Positions 35,772 to 43,932 of a stretch of DNA of 64,000 bases are shown here, piece after piece. The notes under the pieces are model-generated. The model saw nothing but the letters and a program-made list of their open reading frames with translations, was not told the DNA's origin and did no database searches. Both the position numbers and the translations under genes were made by a program. The stretch is taken from NCBI GenBank assembly GCA_900542525.1, contig UQNZ01000006.1, positions 1 through 64,000 of the forward strand. The letters run 5' to 3'. The first letter of the stretch is position 1. Each line of letters starts with the position of its first letter. Source of the stretch: an uncultured Eggerthella sp. Its GTDB lineage: Bacteria > Actinomycetota > Coriobacteriia > Coriobacteriales > Eggerthellaceae.

Positions 35772-36452
35772 CTACTCAGGCTTTTCCTTTTCAGCCTTCT
35801 CAGCTTCAGCTGCTTCGGCATCCTTTGCCTCAGCTTCTTCTGCCTTCTCAGCAAGCTCTTCCTGAGCTTCCTCGACAGCAGCTTCTTCCTTGGCCTCTTT
35901 TGCCTCAGCCTTTTCGGTTGCTTCAGCTTCAGCCTCGATAGCCTTAGCCTGATCCTCAGAAAGCTCCTCGACCACATCTTCAGCTACCTTGGGCTTCTCT
36001 TCCTTCTTAGCAGCTGCCTTCTTGGTGGTCTTCTTAGGCGCAGCCTTCTTATCGGCCTTTGCTTCGTCCTTCTTGGCTTTCTTCTTGCCAACGGGCTCAG
36101 TCACGAGCTCCATGATAACCATGGGGGCATTGTCGCCCTTGCGGTTACCCAGCTTCAGGATGCGCGTGTAGCCACCCTGACGATCGCCGAACTGACCCTG
36201 CTCGACCTTCTCAAAGACCTCACGAACCAATTCCTTATCACCCAGCGCTGCGATAGCAAGACGGCGAGAATGCAGATCGCCCTTCTTTGCCCAGGTGATG
36301 ATCTTATCGACATCAGGACGAATCTCTTTAGCACGAGCCTCGACCGTCTTAATGCGGTCGTTGGTGAACAAAGCACCAACCAAGCTCTTCCTCATAGCCT
36401 TGGTGTGGCCAGAGCTGGTGCCAAGCTTACGACCTTTCTTGTTGTGTCTCAT
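35772..36452 (-). CDS. rplQ: 50S ribosomal protein L17 with long low-complexity tail
   Basis: 226 aa. Residues 1-122 are a normal L17 (MRHNKKGRKLGTSSGHTKAMR, RSLV-like KSLVGALF, GGYTRILKLGNRKGDNAP). Residues 123-226 are an added tail, first Lys/Ala-rich then Glu/Ala-rich, of coiled-coil character. Bacterial L17 is usually about 115-130 aa; longer charged tails occur in some Actinobacteria. Last gene of the rpsM-rplQ unit. Confidence 0.95.
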   Translation of the reverse strand: MRHNKKGRKLGTSSGHTKAMRKSLVGALFTNDRIKTVEARAKEIRPDVDKIITWAKKGDLHSRRLAIAALGDKELVREVFEKVEQGQFGDRQGGYTRILKLGNRKGDNAPMVIMELVTEPVGKKKAKKDEAKADKKAAPKKTTKKAAAKKEEKPKVAEDVVEELSEDQAKAIEAEAEATEKAEAKEAKEEAAVEEAQEELAEKAEEAEAKDAEAAEAEKAEKEKPE

Positions 36453-36462
36453 CTTCTATCTC

Positions 36463-37413
36463 CTAAAGTTTCAAGTTGAGATCCATTGAAATGAGCTTAT
36501 CTTTAACCTCTTCAATGGATTTCGCACCGAAGTTTCTAATGTTGAGCAAGTCGTTCTCGGAATATTCAACCAGCTGGCGAACCGAGTGGATGCCTGCACG
36601 CTTCAAGCAGTTGTAAGAGCGAACCGAAAGGTCTAGATCCTCGATCTGCTTATCGAGCTCTGCGTTGGTCTCCTGGCTTTCCGGAGCGAAGATCGAAACT
36701 ACCTCGCCCTCTTCATCCTCTTCGATCTCGTCGAGCGAGAGGAATGCGCCCATGTACTGGTTGATGATATTCGCCGCACGGCAAACCGCCTCGGTTGGAG
36801 TGGTAGAACCATCGGTCTCAACCTCGAGAACAAGTTTGTCGTAGTCAGTACGCTGACCGACACGCGTGTCGCTCACATTCATGGTGCAGCGACGAACCGG
36901 CGAGAACAGCGAATCGACATGAATGATGCCGATCGGATCTTCGGTGCGCTTGTTACGCTCTGCAGAGACATAGCCTCTGCCAACGCCGATGCGGATGGTC
37001 ATATCGAGCGTGCCACCATCAGCAACCGTAGCGAGCACATGCTCGGGGTTGATGAGGGTGAATTCCGCAGGAACTTCCAAATCTGCACCGGTAACCGTGC
37101 AAGGACCTTCAGCGTGAACGTGGGCAGTTGCCTCCGTGTAGTCGCTCGAAAGCGCGCTGAAAACGAGTCCTTTAACATTCAGAACAATGTCAGTGATATC
37201 TTCGATGATTCCCTCGGCAGTGGTGAATTCGTGCTGAACACCCTCGATCTGGATAGCGGTAGGTTTCGCACCATCCAAGGAAGAGAGCAGAACGCGACGC
37301 ATGCAATTGCCCAAGGTGTATCCATAGCCACGCTCAAGCGGCTCAACAATGAAGCGAGCAACGAGATCGTTAACCTCTTCTGTTGTAACTGTCGGCCTCA
37401 TGAACTCTGTCAT
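36463..37413 (-). CDS. rpoA: RNA polymerase alpha subunit
   Basis: 316 aa. N-terminal dimerisation domain (FIVEPLERGYGYTLGNCMRRVLLSSL) and C-terminal domain (LDLSVRSYNCLKRAGIHSVRQLVEYSENDLLNIRNFGAKSIEEV-type contact region) with a short acidic linker. Co-transcribed with rpsD and rplQ. AAGGAGG precedes the ATG at 37413. Confidence 0.98.
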   Translation of the reverse strand: MTEFMRPTVTTEEVNDLVARFIVEPLERGYGYTLGNCMRRVLLSSLDGAKPTAIQIEGVQHEFTTAEGIIEDITDIVLNVKGLVFSALSSDYTEATAHVHAEGPCTVTGADLEVPAEFTLINPEHVLATVADGGTLDMTIRIGVGRGYVSAERNKRTEDPIGIIHVDSLFSPVRRCTMNVSDTRVGQRTDYDKLVLEVETDGSTTPTEAVCRAANIINQYMGAFLSLDEIEEDEEGEVVSIFAPESQETNAELDKQIEDLDLSVRSYNCLKRAGIHSVRQLVEYSENDLLNIRNFGAKSIEEVKDKLISMDLNLKL

Positions 37414-37450
37414 ACCGTATAAGCCTCCTTAAAAACCGCAATAGCGTTAA

Positions 37451-38053
37451 TTACTTCGAGTAAAGTTCGACGATAAGCTGTTCGTGAATGTCAAGATCGA
37501 TCTGATCACGCTCGGGGAGCGAAAGAACGCTACCCTGGAGCTTTTCAATGTCAACTTCGAGCCATGCAGGAACGAGACGGCCTTCATTGGAAACGAGAGC
37601 GCTCTTGATGACGAGAAGTTCCTTCGACTTCGGACGAACCGAAACAAGATCGCCCGGGCGCACGCGATAGGACGGGATGTCCACGCGTTTACCGTTCACC
37701 ATGATGTGGCCATGGGTAACGATCTGGCGAGCTTCCTTGCGGGTCTTTGCAAAACCGAGGCGGAAGACGACGTTATCGAGGCGGGACTCCAAGATCTGCA
37801 TCAGGTTAGCACCGGTGATGCCGGGCATCGACTTAGCGCGATCGAAGTAGCCATGGAACTGCTTCTCGAGAACGCCATAGACAAACTTTGCCTTCTGCTT
37901 CTCGCGCAGCTGCATGCCGTATTCGCTTTCCTTGCGGCGGCGCTTAGGCTGACGGATGGAGCTTGATTTGCTTTTGCCGGTGTAGCCGAGAACGATAGGA
38001 TCCAAGCCCAGTTGACGGCAACGTTTGAGAACCGGAGTTCTATTAATAGCCAT
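37451..38053 (-). CDS. rpsD: 30S ribosomal protein S4
   Basis: 200 aa. S4 rRNA-binding domain with LESRLDNVVFRLGFAKTRKEARQIVTHGHIMVNGKRVDIPSYRVRPGD (S4 signature). N-terminus lacks the four-Cys zinc finger of some S4 proteins (only C12 is present), i.e. zinc-independent form. In the rpsM-rpsK-rpsD-rpoA-rplQ operon. Confidence 0.98.
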   Translation of the reverse strand: MAINRTPVLKRCRQLGLDPIVLGYTGKSKSSSIRQPKRRRKESEYGMQLREKQKAKFVYGVLEKQFHGYFDRAKSMPGITGANLMQILESRLDNVVFRLGFAKTRKEARQIVTHGHIMVNGKRVDIPSYRVRPGDLVSVRPKSKELLVIKSALVSNEGRLVPAWLEVDIEKLQGSVLSLPERDQIDLDIHEQLIVELYSK

Positions 38054-38072
38054 GATTAACTGATCCTTTCAT

Positions 38073-38471
38073 TTAGACGCGACGACGCTTGCGCTGACGG
38101 CAACCGTTGTGCGGGATGGGGGTGCAATCCTGGATGCTGGCGACTTCGAGGCCTGCTGCCTGGAGAGAACGGATAGCGGTTTCACGACCAGAACCCGGAC
38201 CCTTCACGAACACGGAGACCTTCTTGAGGCCATGCTCCATAGCGGTCTTAGCTGCAGCTTCAGCTGCCATCTGAGCAGCGAACGGAGTGGATTTACGAGA
38301 ACCCTTGAATCCGACCGTGCCAGCAGACTGCCATGAGATCACATTACCCTGAGGATCGGTGATCGAAATGATCGTATTGTTAAAGGTAGATTTGATATGA
38401 GCTGCACCAACAGCAATATTCTTGCGCTCGGAGCGCTTGATGCGGGTGCGGACGTTTTTCTTAGCTGCCAC
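38073..38471 (-). CDS. rpsK: 30S ribosomal protein S11
   Basis: 132 aa. NTIISITDPQGNVISWQSAGTVGFKGSRKSTPFAAQ and terminal DCTPIPHNGCRQRKRRRV are canonical S11. Lies between rpsM and rpsD with short spacers. Confidence 0.98.
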   Translation of the reverse strand: MAAKKNVRTRIKRSERKNIAVGAAHIKSTFNNTIISITDPQGNVISWQSAGTVGFKGSRKSTPFAAQMAAEAAAKTAMEHGLKKVSVFVKGPGSGRETAIRSLQAAGLEVASIQDCTPIPHNGCRQRKRRRV

Positions 38472-38482
38472 TTACAACACCT

Positions 38483-38854
38483 CTACTTATTCTTCTTGCC
38501 GCCGATTTGCTTACGCGGACCCTTGCGGGTACGTGCATTCGTGTGGGTGCGCTGACCGCGAACGGGCAGGCCACGACGATGACGCAGGCCACGGTAGCAA
38601 CCGATCTCCATAAGGCGGTTGATGTTCTGGCGAACTTCACGATGGAGATCGCCTTCAGTGGTGATGTTTGCGGTGATATAGTCACGGAGTTTGGCCAGAT
38701 CGTCCTCAGTGAGATCGCGCACGCGGATATCGGGGTCTACGCCCGTTTCAGCGAGGATCTTCTTAGAGGTGGTAAGGCCAATGCCATAGATGTAGGTCAA
38801 GCCGACTTCAATGCGCTTATCGCGAGGAAGGTCGACACCAACAAGACGTGCCAT
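38483..38854 (-). CDS. rpsM: 30S ribosomal protein S13
   Basis: 123 aa. MARLVGVDLPRDKRIEVGLTYIYGIG start and GCYRGLRHRRGLPVRGQRTHTNARTRKGP tail region are canonical. Twelve bases separate it from rpsK. Confidence 0.98.
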   Translation of the reverse strand: MARLVGVDLPRDKRIEVGLTYIYGIGLTTSKKILAETGVDPDIRVRDLTEDDLAKLRDYITANITTEGDLHREVRQNINRLMEIGCYRGLRHRRGLPVRGQRTHTNARTRKGPRKQIGGKKNK

Positions 38855-38874
38855 GAATGAAATTCCCTTCTCTT

Positions 38875-38988
38875 TTAACCTTGACGCTGCTTATGACGCG
38901 GGTTCTCGCAAATAACGAGCACCTTGCCATGGCGTCGAATGATTTTGCACTTGTCGCACATTTTCTTGACCGAAGGACGTACCTTCAT
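38875..38988 (-). CDS. rpmJ: 50S ribosomal protein L36
   Basis: 37 aa, MKVRPSVKKMCDKCKIIRRHGKVLV... ending RHKQRQG. Zinc form: Cys11, Cys14, Cys27 and His32 are all present. Read directly from the minus strand, start ATG 38988, stop TAA 38875-38877; AAAGGAATT-type ribosome site upstream. Confidence 0.97.
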   Translation of the reverse strand: MKVRPSVKKMCDKCKIIRRHGKVLVICENPRHKQRQG

Positions 38989-39070
38989 AATTCAATTCCT
39001 TTCGGTTATGCGTTCACTTTATCAACACGTCCAGCCGCAGACGGTAGTTTGTAGAAAGCAGTTTGTCTTA

Positions 39071-39289
39071 TTACTTATAGCGATAGGTGATACGACCGCG
39101 GTCGAGATCATAGACGGAAAGTTCGACCTGAACCTTGTCGCCGGGAAGAATCTTGATGTAGTGCATACGCATCTTCCCCGAGATATGAGCAAGAATCTTA
39201 TGGCCGTTTTCAAGCTCTACACGAAACATTGCATTCGGCAGTGCTTCAAGAACGGTACCTTCTAGTTCAATAGCATCTTCTTTAGCCAA
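39071..39289 (-). CDS. infA: Translation initiation factor IF-1
   Basis: 72 aa S1/OB-fold factor (MAKEDAIELEGTVLEALPNAMF... KILPGDKVQVELSVYDLDRGRITYRYK). TTG 39289 is the start, since AAAGGAG lies six bases before it and the protein begins as in other IF-1; the frame upstream is open but unrelated. Typically found with secY/adk/map upstream, which are not in this window. Confidence 0.97.
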   Translation of the reverse strand: MAKEDAIELEGTVLEALPNAMFRVELENGHKILAHISGKMRMHYIKILPGDKVQVELSVYDLDRGRITYRYK

Positions 39290-39486
39290 AATCGCTCCTT
39301 TAGCGAAATCACCACTATCGCGCTTGCCCTGTTTTACTGCGCACGAAGCCACAGCACCGCTGTGCAAGCCTTTCAATTCTAGGCTAATTTAGTATGAATC
39401 CATAATTTCTACACAATTTCTTCTTTAAATGGCTAGCAAAGCTCTTTCGTGCAACGTCGCGCAAGCCAGCGTTCTCAAAAAAAGAA

Positions 39487-39506
39487 AGTCTCGCGCATGC
39501 GAGACT
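39487..39506 (-). terminator. Terminator after tRNA-Lys
   Basis: Eight-base stem AGTCTCGC/GCGAGACT followed on the minus strand by TTCTTTTTTT. Confidence 0.85.
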
Positions 39507-39520
39507 GGAATTTTGAATGG

Positions 39521-39593
39521 TGCGCCGTGAGGGAATCGAACCCGCGACCTTGGGATTAAAAGTCCCCTGCTCTACCAACTGAGCTAACGGCGC
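39521..39593 (-). tRNA. tRNA-Lys (UUU)
   Basis: Cloverleaf on the minus strand: seven-bp acceptor GCGCCGT/ACGGCGC, D arm GCTC/GAGC, anticodon loop CTTTTAA with anticodon TTT, and T loop TTCGATT. Two non-Watson-Crick positions appear: G-A at the first anticodon-stem pair and C-T in the T stem. No encoded CCA. Followed by a terminator. Confidence 0.93.
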
Positions 39594-39675
39594 ATATGCA
39601 AAAAAGTATTCTATCTTTGAAGCGGGAACGGGTCAAGGTCTTTCCAGGTTGGTGGCACTCGCCAAGATCTTCTCG

Positions 39676-40131
39676 CTAATCGAGCTCGATAAACTCGACC
39701 GACTTGACCGTACCCTTATCAACGAACAGGCGCGCAACCGATTTCCTGCTCCCGCCGCGCGGCCGCGTTGGGCTTCCCGGGTTCAGGAACAACACCCCAT
39801 TCGCGCCGTATTCTTCGCGCGGAACGTGCGTGTGCCCATGAATAACGACCTGCACATCATCGGGCACCGTGCCGATGTCTTCCGGACGATGTACCATACG
39901 GAAGCGCACGCCGTCCAAAAGCGGCGAAGCGATAGGATTCACGCGCGGACCAAGATCGTAGCGATCGCAATTACCGCGCACGCAGATGGTGGGAGCGATC
40001 GTCTCGAGCTCGGTAAGCACCATGCGGTTTTCGATATCCCCTGCGCACAGAATGTAGTCGCTGCCCGAAAGCGCTTCATGCGCTTCGTTGCTCAAGCGCC
40101 CATGAATATCTGAAACCACTCCGATGACCAT
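39676..40131 (-). CDS. YfcE/MJ0936-family metallophosphodiesterase
   Basis: 151 aa calcineurin-like phosphoesterase. All metal-site motifs are present: SDIHG (Asp7, His9), AGDIEN, GNCD, HGHTH, plus NPGS. Single-domain enzymes of this group hydrolyse phosphodiesters in vitro, natural substrate unknown. Start ATG 40131. Located 21 bases after the leuS stop on the same strand, so possibly cotranscribed. Confidence 0.93.
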   Translation of the reverse strand: MVIGVVSDIHGRLSNEAHEALSGSDYILCAGDIENRMVLTELETIAPTICVRGNCDRYDLGPRVNPIASPLLDGVRFRMVHRPEDIGTVPDDVQVVIHGHTHVPREEYGANGVLFLNPGSPTRPRGGSRKSVARLFVDKGTVKSVEFIELD

Positions 40132-40152
40132 AGCGAGCCCGCTAAACGAAGG

Positions 40153-42708
40153 TTATTTCACCACGATGTTCACAAGGCGATCGGGAATAACGATCACCTT
40201 CAGCACATTCTTGCCCTCGGTCGCTTTCGAAACCGCCTCGAGCGCCGTCTCGCGAATTCCTTCTTCGGCCCCATCGGCAGCTACCGTAATGCGCGTCTTC
40301 ACCTTGCCGTTGATCTGAACCGCAAGCTCGACCTCATCGGCTGCCGCGAGCGCCAGATCGAATTCCGGCCAAGGCTGTTCATGCACGGAAGTATCATGCC
40401 CCAGCGGCGTATGCCAAAGCTCTTCGGACCAGTGCGGCGTGAAGGGTGCCATGAGCTCCACGAGCACATCGGCCAGTTCGCGGTCGAAAGCTACAAGCTC
40501 GGCATCCTGCGCACGCTCTTCGGCAGAAACAGCACGCAGGTAGTTGCCTACCGCATTCGAAAGCTCCATGATAGCGGCGATCGCCGTATTGAAATTGTTG
40601 CGCTCGATATCTTCGACAACCTTGCCTACCAAACGATGGCGTTCACGATTGAGCTCTTCAGCAAGCTCCTTCGCGCTCTTCTTGCCTGCCGCTTGATAGA
40701 GCGTGTCTTCGCCAGCTTCGCCGACCAAGTCGTAGACCTGACGCCACAGGCGGTTGAGGAACTTGTACATGCCCGCAAGGCCATCTTCGTTCCAGAGCTT
40801 TTCCTTATCGGGAGGGCCCATGAACAGCACAGCGGCACGCACGGCATCGGCACCGTAGACCGCGATCATCTCTTCGGGCGAGACCACGTTGCCCTTCGAT
40901 TTGCTCATGACTTCGCCATTCTCATCGAGCACCATGCCCTGACAGAGCAGGTTTGTGAAGGGCTCGTCGAAATCGAGCATCCCTTCGTCGCGCAGCACCT
41001 TCGTGAAGAAGCGGCTGTAGAGCAAATGCAGGATGGCGTGCTCGATGCCGCCGATGTACTGATCGACCGGCATCCAATAGTTCGCCTTCGCAGGGTCGAA
41101 GGGCAGCTCGGAATTATGCGAGTCGGTATAGCGCATGTAATACCAGCTCGAGCACGTGAAGGTATCCATCGTGTCGGTCTCGCGCTTAGCAGGAGCGCCG
41201 CACTTCGGGCAGGTGGTGTTGATGAACGATTCGTGCGTTGCCAGCGTCTCGCCCGCTGCCAGATCGATGTCTTCAGGCAGCAACACCGGCAGCTGATCTT
41301 CCGGCACCGGCACTACGCCGCAATGCTCGCAATGAACGGCGGGAATCGGGTTGCCCCAATAGCGTTGACGCGAGATGAGCCAGTCGCGCAGGCGGAATTC
41401 CACGCTGCGTTTGCCTTTGCCCGTGCGCTCAAGCTCGGCAACGATCGCTTCTTCAGCGGGCGAATGCTTGCCGCCAACCATGCCCGTGTAAGGACCGGAC
41501 TGCACCAAAATGCCTTCTGCAGCATACGCCTCGGGCCAATCGACCTCAGTAACCACTCGCCCTTGCTCATCTTTGAGCTGGGGATAGAGCGGATCATCTT
41601 CAGAAAGGATGATAGGAATGATGGGCAAATCGTACTTGCGCGCGAACTCGAAGTCGCGTTGATCGCCGCAGGGCACCGCCATGACCGCGCCCGTGCCGTA
41701 ATCAGCCACCACATAATCGGCAACCCAAATGGGTACCTTCTCGCCATTGACGGGGTTCACCACATAGCGCCCCGTGAAAATGCCATGCTTGTCGCGATCG
41801 CCCTGAGCACGCTCGAGCGCAGAGACCTTCTTAGCCGCCTCTGCAAACTCCATGACTGGCTTCTCATATTCCGTGCCCGCAACAAGCGCCTCGAGCCCTG
41901 CATATTCAGGAGCCAACACGAAGAAGCTACAGCCAAACAGCGTGTCGGCGCGGGTGGTGAACACCGTGATCGTCTCTTCAGTTGGGTTGCACTCAAGATC
42001 GCACAGCGCAAAATCGACCTGGGCGCCTTCGGAACGCCCGATCCAATTCGCCTGCTGCTGCTTCACGCGATCCGGCCAACCTTCAAGCTGGTCAAGATCG
42101 TTCAGCAACTCTTGCGCGTAGTCGGTGATCTTGTAGTACCACTGCGTAAGATCGCGCTTCTCAACTTCAGAATCGCACCGCCAGCAACGCCCTTCAATCA
42201 CCTGCTCGTTTGCGAGCACGGTAGCGCAATCGGGGCACCAATTCACTGGGGAATTGCGGCGTTCAACGAGCCCGCGCTCCCAGAACTTCAGGAAGATCCA
42301 CTGACCCCAGCGGTAATAATTGGGATCGCACGCAACTACGGTACGATTCCAATCGAAGGAAAACCCCATGCGCTTGAACGATGCTTTCTGCGTGTCAATG
42401 TTCGCGTACGTCCACTTCGCCGGATGGCTATGATGCTTAATCGCTGCATTTTCCGCTGGCAAACCGAACGCGTCCCACCCCATGGGGTGAAGCACTTCAT
42501 AGCCCCGCATGCGCCAATAGCGCGCAACCACATCGCCATAGGTATAGTTGCTCACGTGGCCCATGTGGATATCGCCCGAAGGATAAGGGAACATCTCGAG
42601 CACATAGCGCTTGGGCTTCGAGGTGTCTTCTGTTACTTCGTAGAGCTTTTCTTCGGCCCAAACCTTTTGCCAACGCGGCTCGATATCATGCGGATTGTAT
42701 TCATTCAT
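40153..42708 (-). CDS. leuS: Leucyl-tRNA synthetase
   Basis: 851 aa class I synthetase. HIGH-type motif PYPSGDIHMGH at about 41-51 and KMSKS-type VMSKSKGN near 590. CP1 editing domain present (TRADTLFG, then YGTGAVMAVPCGDQRD). Zn-ribbon-like CPDC/CWRC and CEHCG pairs in the insertion. C-terminal anticodon and LeuRS-specific domains present. Bacterial-type length. Start ATG 42708 preceded by AAGGATCGCTC. Confidence 0.98.
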   Translation of the reverse strand: MNEYNPHDIEPRWQKVWAEEKLYEVTEDTSKPKRYVLEMFPYPSGDIHMGHVSNYTYGDVVARYWRMRGYEVLHPMGWDAFGLPAENAAIKHHSHPAKWTYANIDTQKASFKRMGFSFDWNRTVVACDPNYYRWGQWIFLKFWERGLVERRNSPVNWCPDCATVLANEQVIEGRCWRCDSEVEKRDLTQWYYKITDYAQELLNDLDQLEGWPDRVKQQQANWIGRSEGAQVDFALCDLECNPTEETITVFTTRADTLFGCSFFVLAPEYAGLEALVAGTEYEKPVMEFAEAAKKVSALERAQGDRDKHGIFTGRYVVNPVNGEKVPIWVADYVVADYGTGAVMAVPCGDQRDFEFARKYDLPIIPIILSEDDPLYPQLKDEQGRVVTEVDWPEAYAAEGILVQSGPYTGMVGGKHSPAEEAIVAELERTGKGKRSVEFRLRDWLISRQRYWGNPIPAVHCEHCGVVPVPEDQLPVLLPEDIDLAAGETLATHESFINTTCPKCGAPAKRETDTMDTFTCSSWYYMRYTDSHNSELPFDPAKANYWMPVDQYIGGIEHAILHLLYSRFFTKVLRDEGMLDFDEPFTNLLCQGMVLDENGEVMSKSKGNVVSPEEMIAVYGADAVRAAVLFMGPPDKEKLWNEDGLAGMYKFLNRLWRQVYDLVGEAGEDTLYQAAGKKSAKELAEELNRERHRLVGKVVEDIERNNFNTAIAAIMELSNAVGNYLRAVSAEERAQDAELVAFDRELADVLVELMAPFTPHWSEELWHTPLGHDTSVHEQPWPEFDLALAAADEVELAVQINGKVKTRITVAADGAEEGIRETALEAVSKATEGKNVLKVIVIPDRLVNIVVK

Positions 42709-42784
42709 GAGCGATCCTTACGCAAAACGTTACGTGATATAGGTCAAAATTATAAACGTCTTATGCGAATCGCGGGAAGACAGC

Positions 42785-43882
42785 TTAAAGGAATCGGTAA
42801 CTCACCGTGCGCAAGCCCCATGCCTGACAGGTGCTGAATCCGAATTTTTTGAACACGCCAGGCTGAAGATCGAGCGAACGTGAGCCGCCGCCCATGCCGC
42901 CGCAATCGTTCACAGTTGCGATAACGGTCTTGCCGTTGTAACGAATCTCTACCTTGCGGCCAAGATAAGAACGATAGTTCGGCCATGCCATAGGCACTGC
43001 AACACCCATGGAGTTGTCGTCGCAAACGGCACCTGTTGCCGTGGTGCCAGGGTTGGGCGTGCTCTTATCCGATGAACCACCGTAAGCGGAAGCTATGCCA
43101 GATTGCCAGCCACTACCGCTTGGTGCGGTTGAGCCAGATCCCCCACTTGATGAACTATCGCCCGAAGAACCATTTGAAGAACCTGAACCGCCATTCGATG
43201 AATTTCCCGTGTTCCACCCGCTGTCGATCGGCTGGTCGGGGCGCTGCTGTTGTTGCAACGAATCCGCTTGCTTCTGCAATGCCTCCACACGAGCACGTTC
43301 GGACTCGATGGACGAAACCTTCGAAGCTGCTGATGAAACGATCTGCTCTGCTTGCTGCTTTTTTTGTTCCGCCTCTTCAGCAAGAGACTCCTGCTCGCTC
43401 TTCTGCTTGTCGAGCTCATCGAGCACGGTATTGAATTCTTCGGTGAGCCTCTTCTGCTCTGCGATCTGCTCGGCTTTCTGTTGCTCAATGGAATTGTAGT
43501 AAGTAACATTTCGAACGAATGACTCGAGCGAATCGGACGCAAGGAACACATTCACGAGAGAATTAGCAGCATCGCTCTTATAAGACGAAACCATTACCTC
43601 GCCAAGCTGCTGTTGCCCTTCGTACATTGCCTGCTGGGCTTCTTCGGCTTTGTCAGCCGTTGATTCGATGCCGCTCTCAGCTTCGGCGATCCGCGCCTGG
43701 ATCTCTTCGTACTCTTTAGAGATCACAGCGAGTTGCGCTTCGGCCGCGCTCAAGGTTGCTTGCGCATCTGAAAGATCGTCAGCATGAGCAAAGCTTGCCG
43801 GCAAAAGCGGAATTCCTAGCGAGAAGACAAGGCAAATGCAAAGTGCAAAGGTCGCTATTCTCGTTGTAATTTGTTTACACAT
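42785..43882 (-). CDS. Secreted coiled-coil protein with RlpA-like (double-psi beta-barrel) C-terminus
   Basis: 365 aa. Signal peptide ending SFAHA. Residues 35-205 form a coiled coil of the PcsB/RipA-N-terminal type (AAEAQLAVISKEYEEIQAR). A Gly/Ser linker follows. Residues 265-365 carry a 3D/RlpA-like domain (ASAYGG, NDCGGMGGGSRSLDL) of the sort found in peptidoglycan-cleaving or -binding proteins. Likely a cell-wall hydrolase or its regulator; catalysis by this domain is not shown. ATG 43882. Confidence 0.85.
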   Translation of the reverse strand: MCKQITTRIATFALCICLVFSLGIPLLPASFAHADDLSDAQATLSAAEAQLAVISKEYEEIQARIAEAESGIESTADKAEEAQQAMYEGQQQLGEVMVSSYKSDAANSLVNVFLASDSLESFVRNVTYYNSIEQQKAEQIAEQKRLTEEFNTVLDELDKQKSEQESLAEEAEQKKQQAEQIVSSAASKVSSIESERARVEALQKQADSLQQQQRPDQPIDSGWNTGNSSNGGSGSSNGSSGDSSSSGGSGSTAPSGSGWQSGIASAYGGSSDKSTPNPGTTATGAVCDDNSMGVAVPMAWPNYRSYLGRKVEIRYNGKTVIATVNDCGGMGGGSRSLDLQPGVFKKFGFSTCQAWGLRTVSYRFL

Positions 43883-43932
43883 AGCTTTAAATGCTAGCGT
43901 AGTTATTCCCTACGAGCAAATGCTCTACGAAT

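Noticed and set aside
40381..42837. 818-codon open frame on the plus strand opposite leuS
   Set aside because: It is the antisense of leuS, kept open by codon bias. No ribosome site, and composition is not protein-like.
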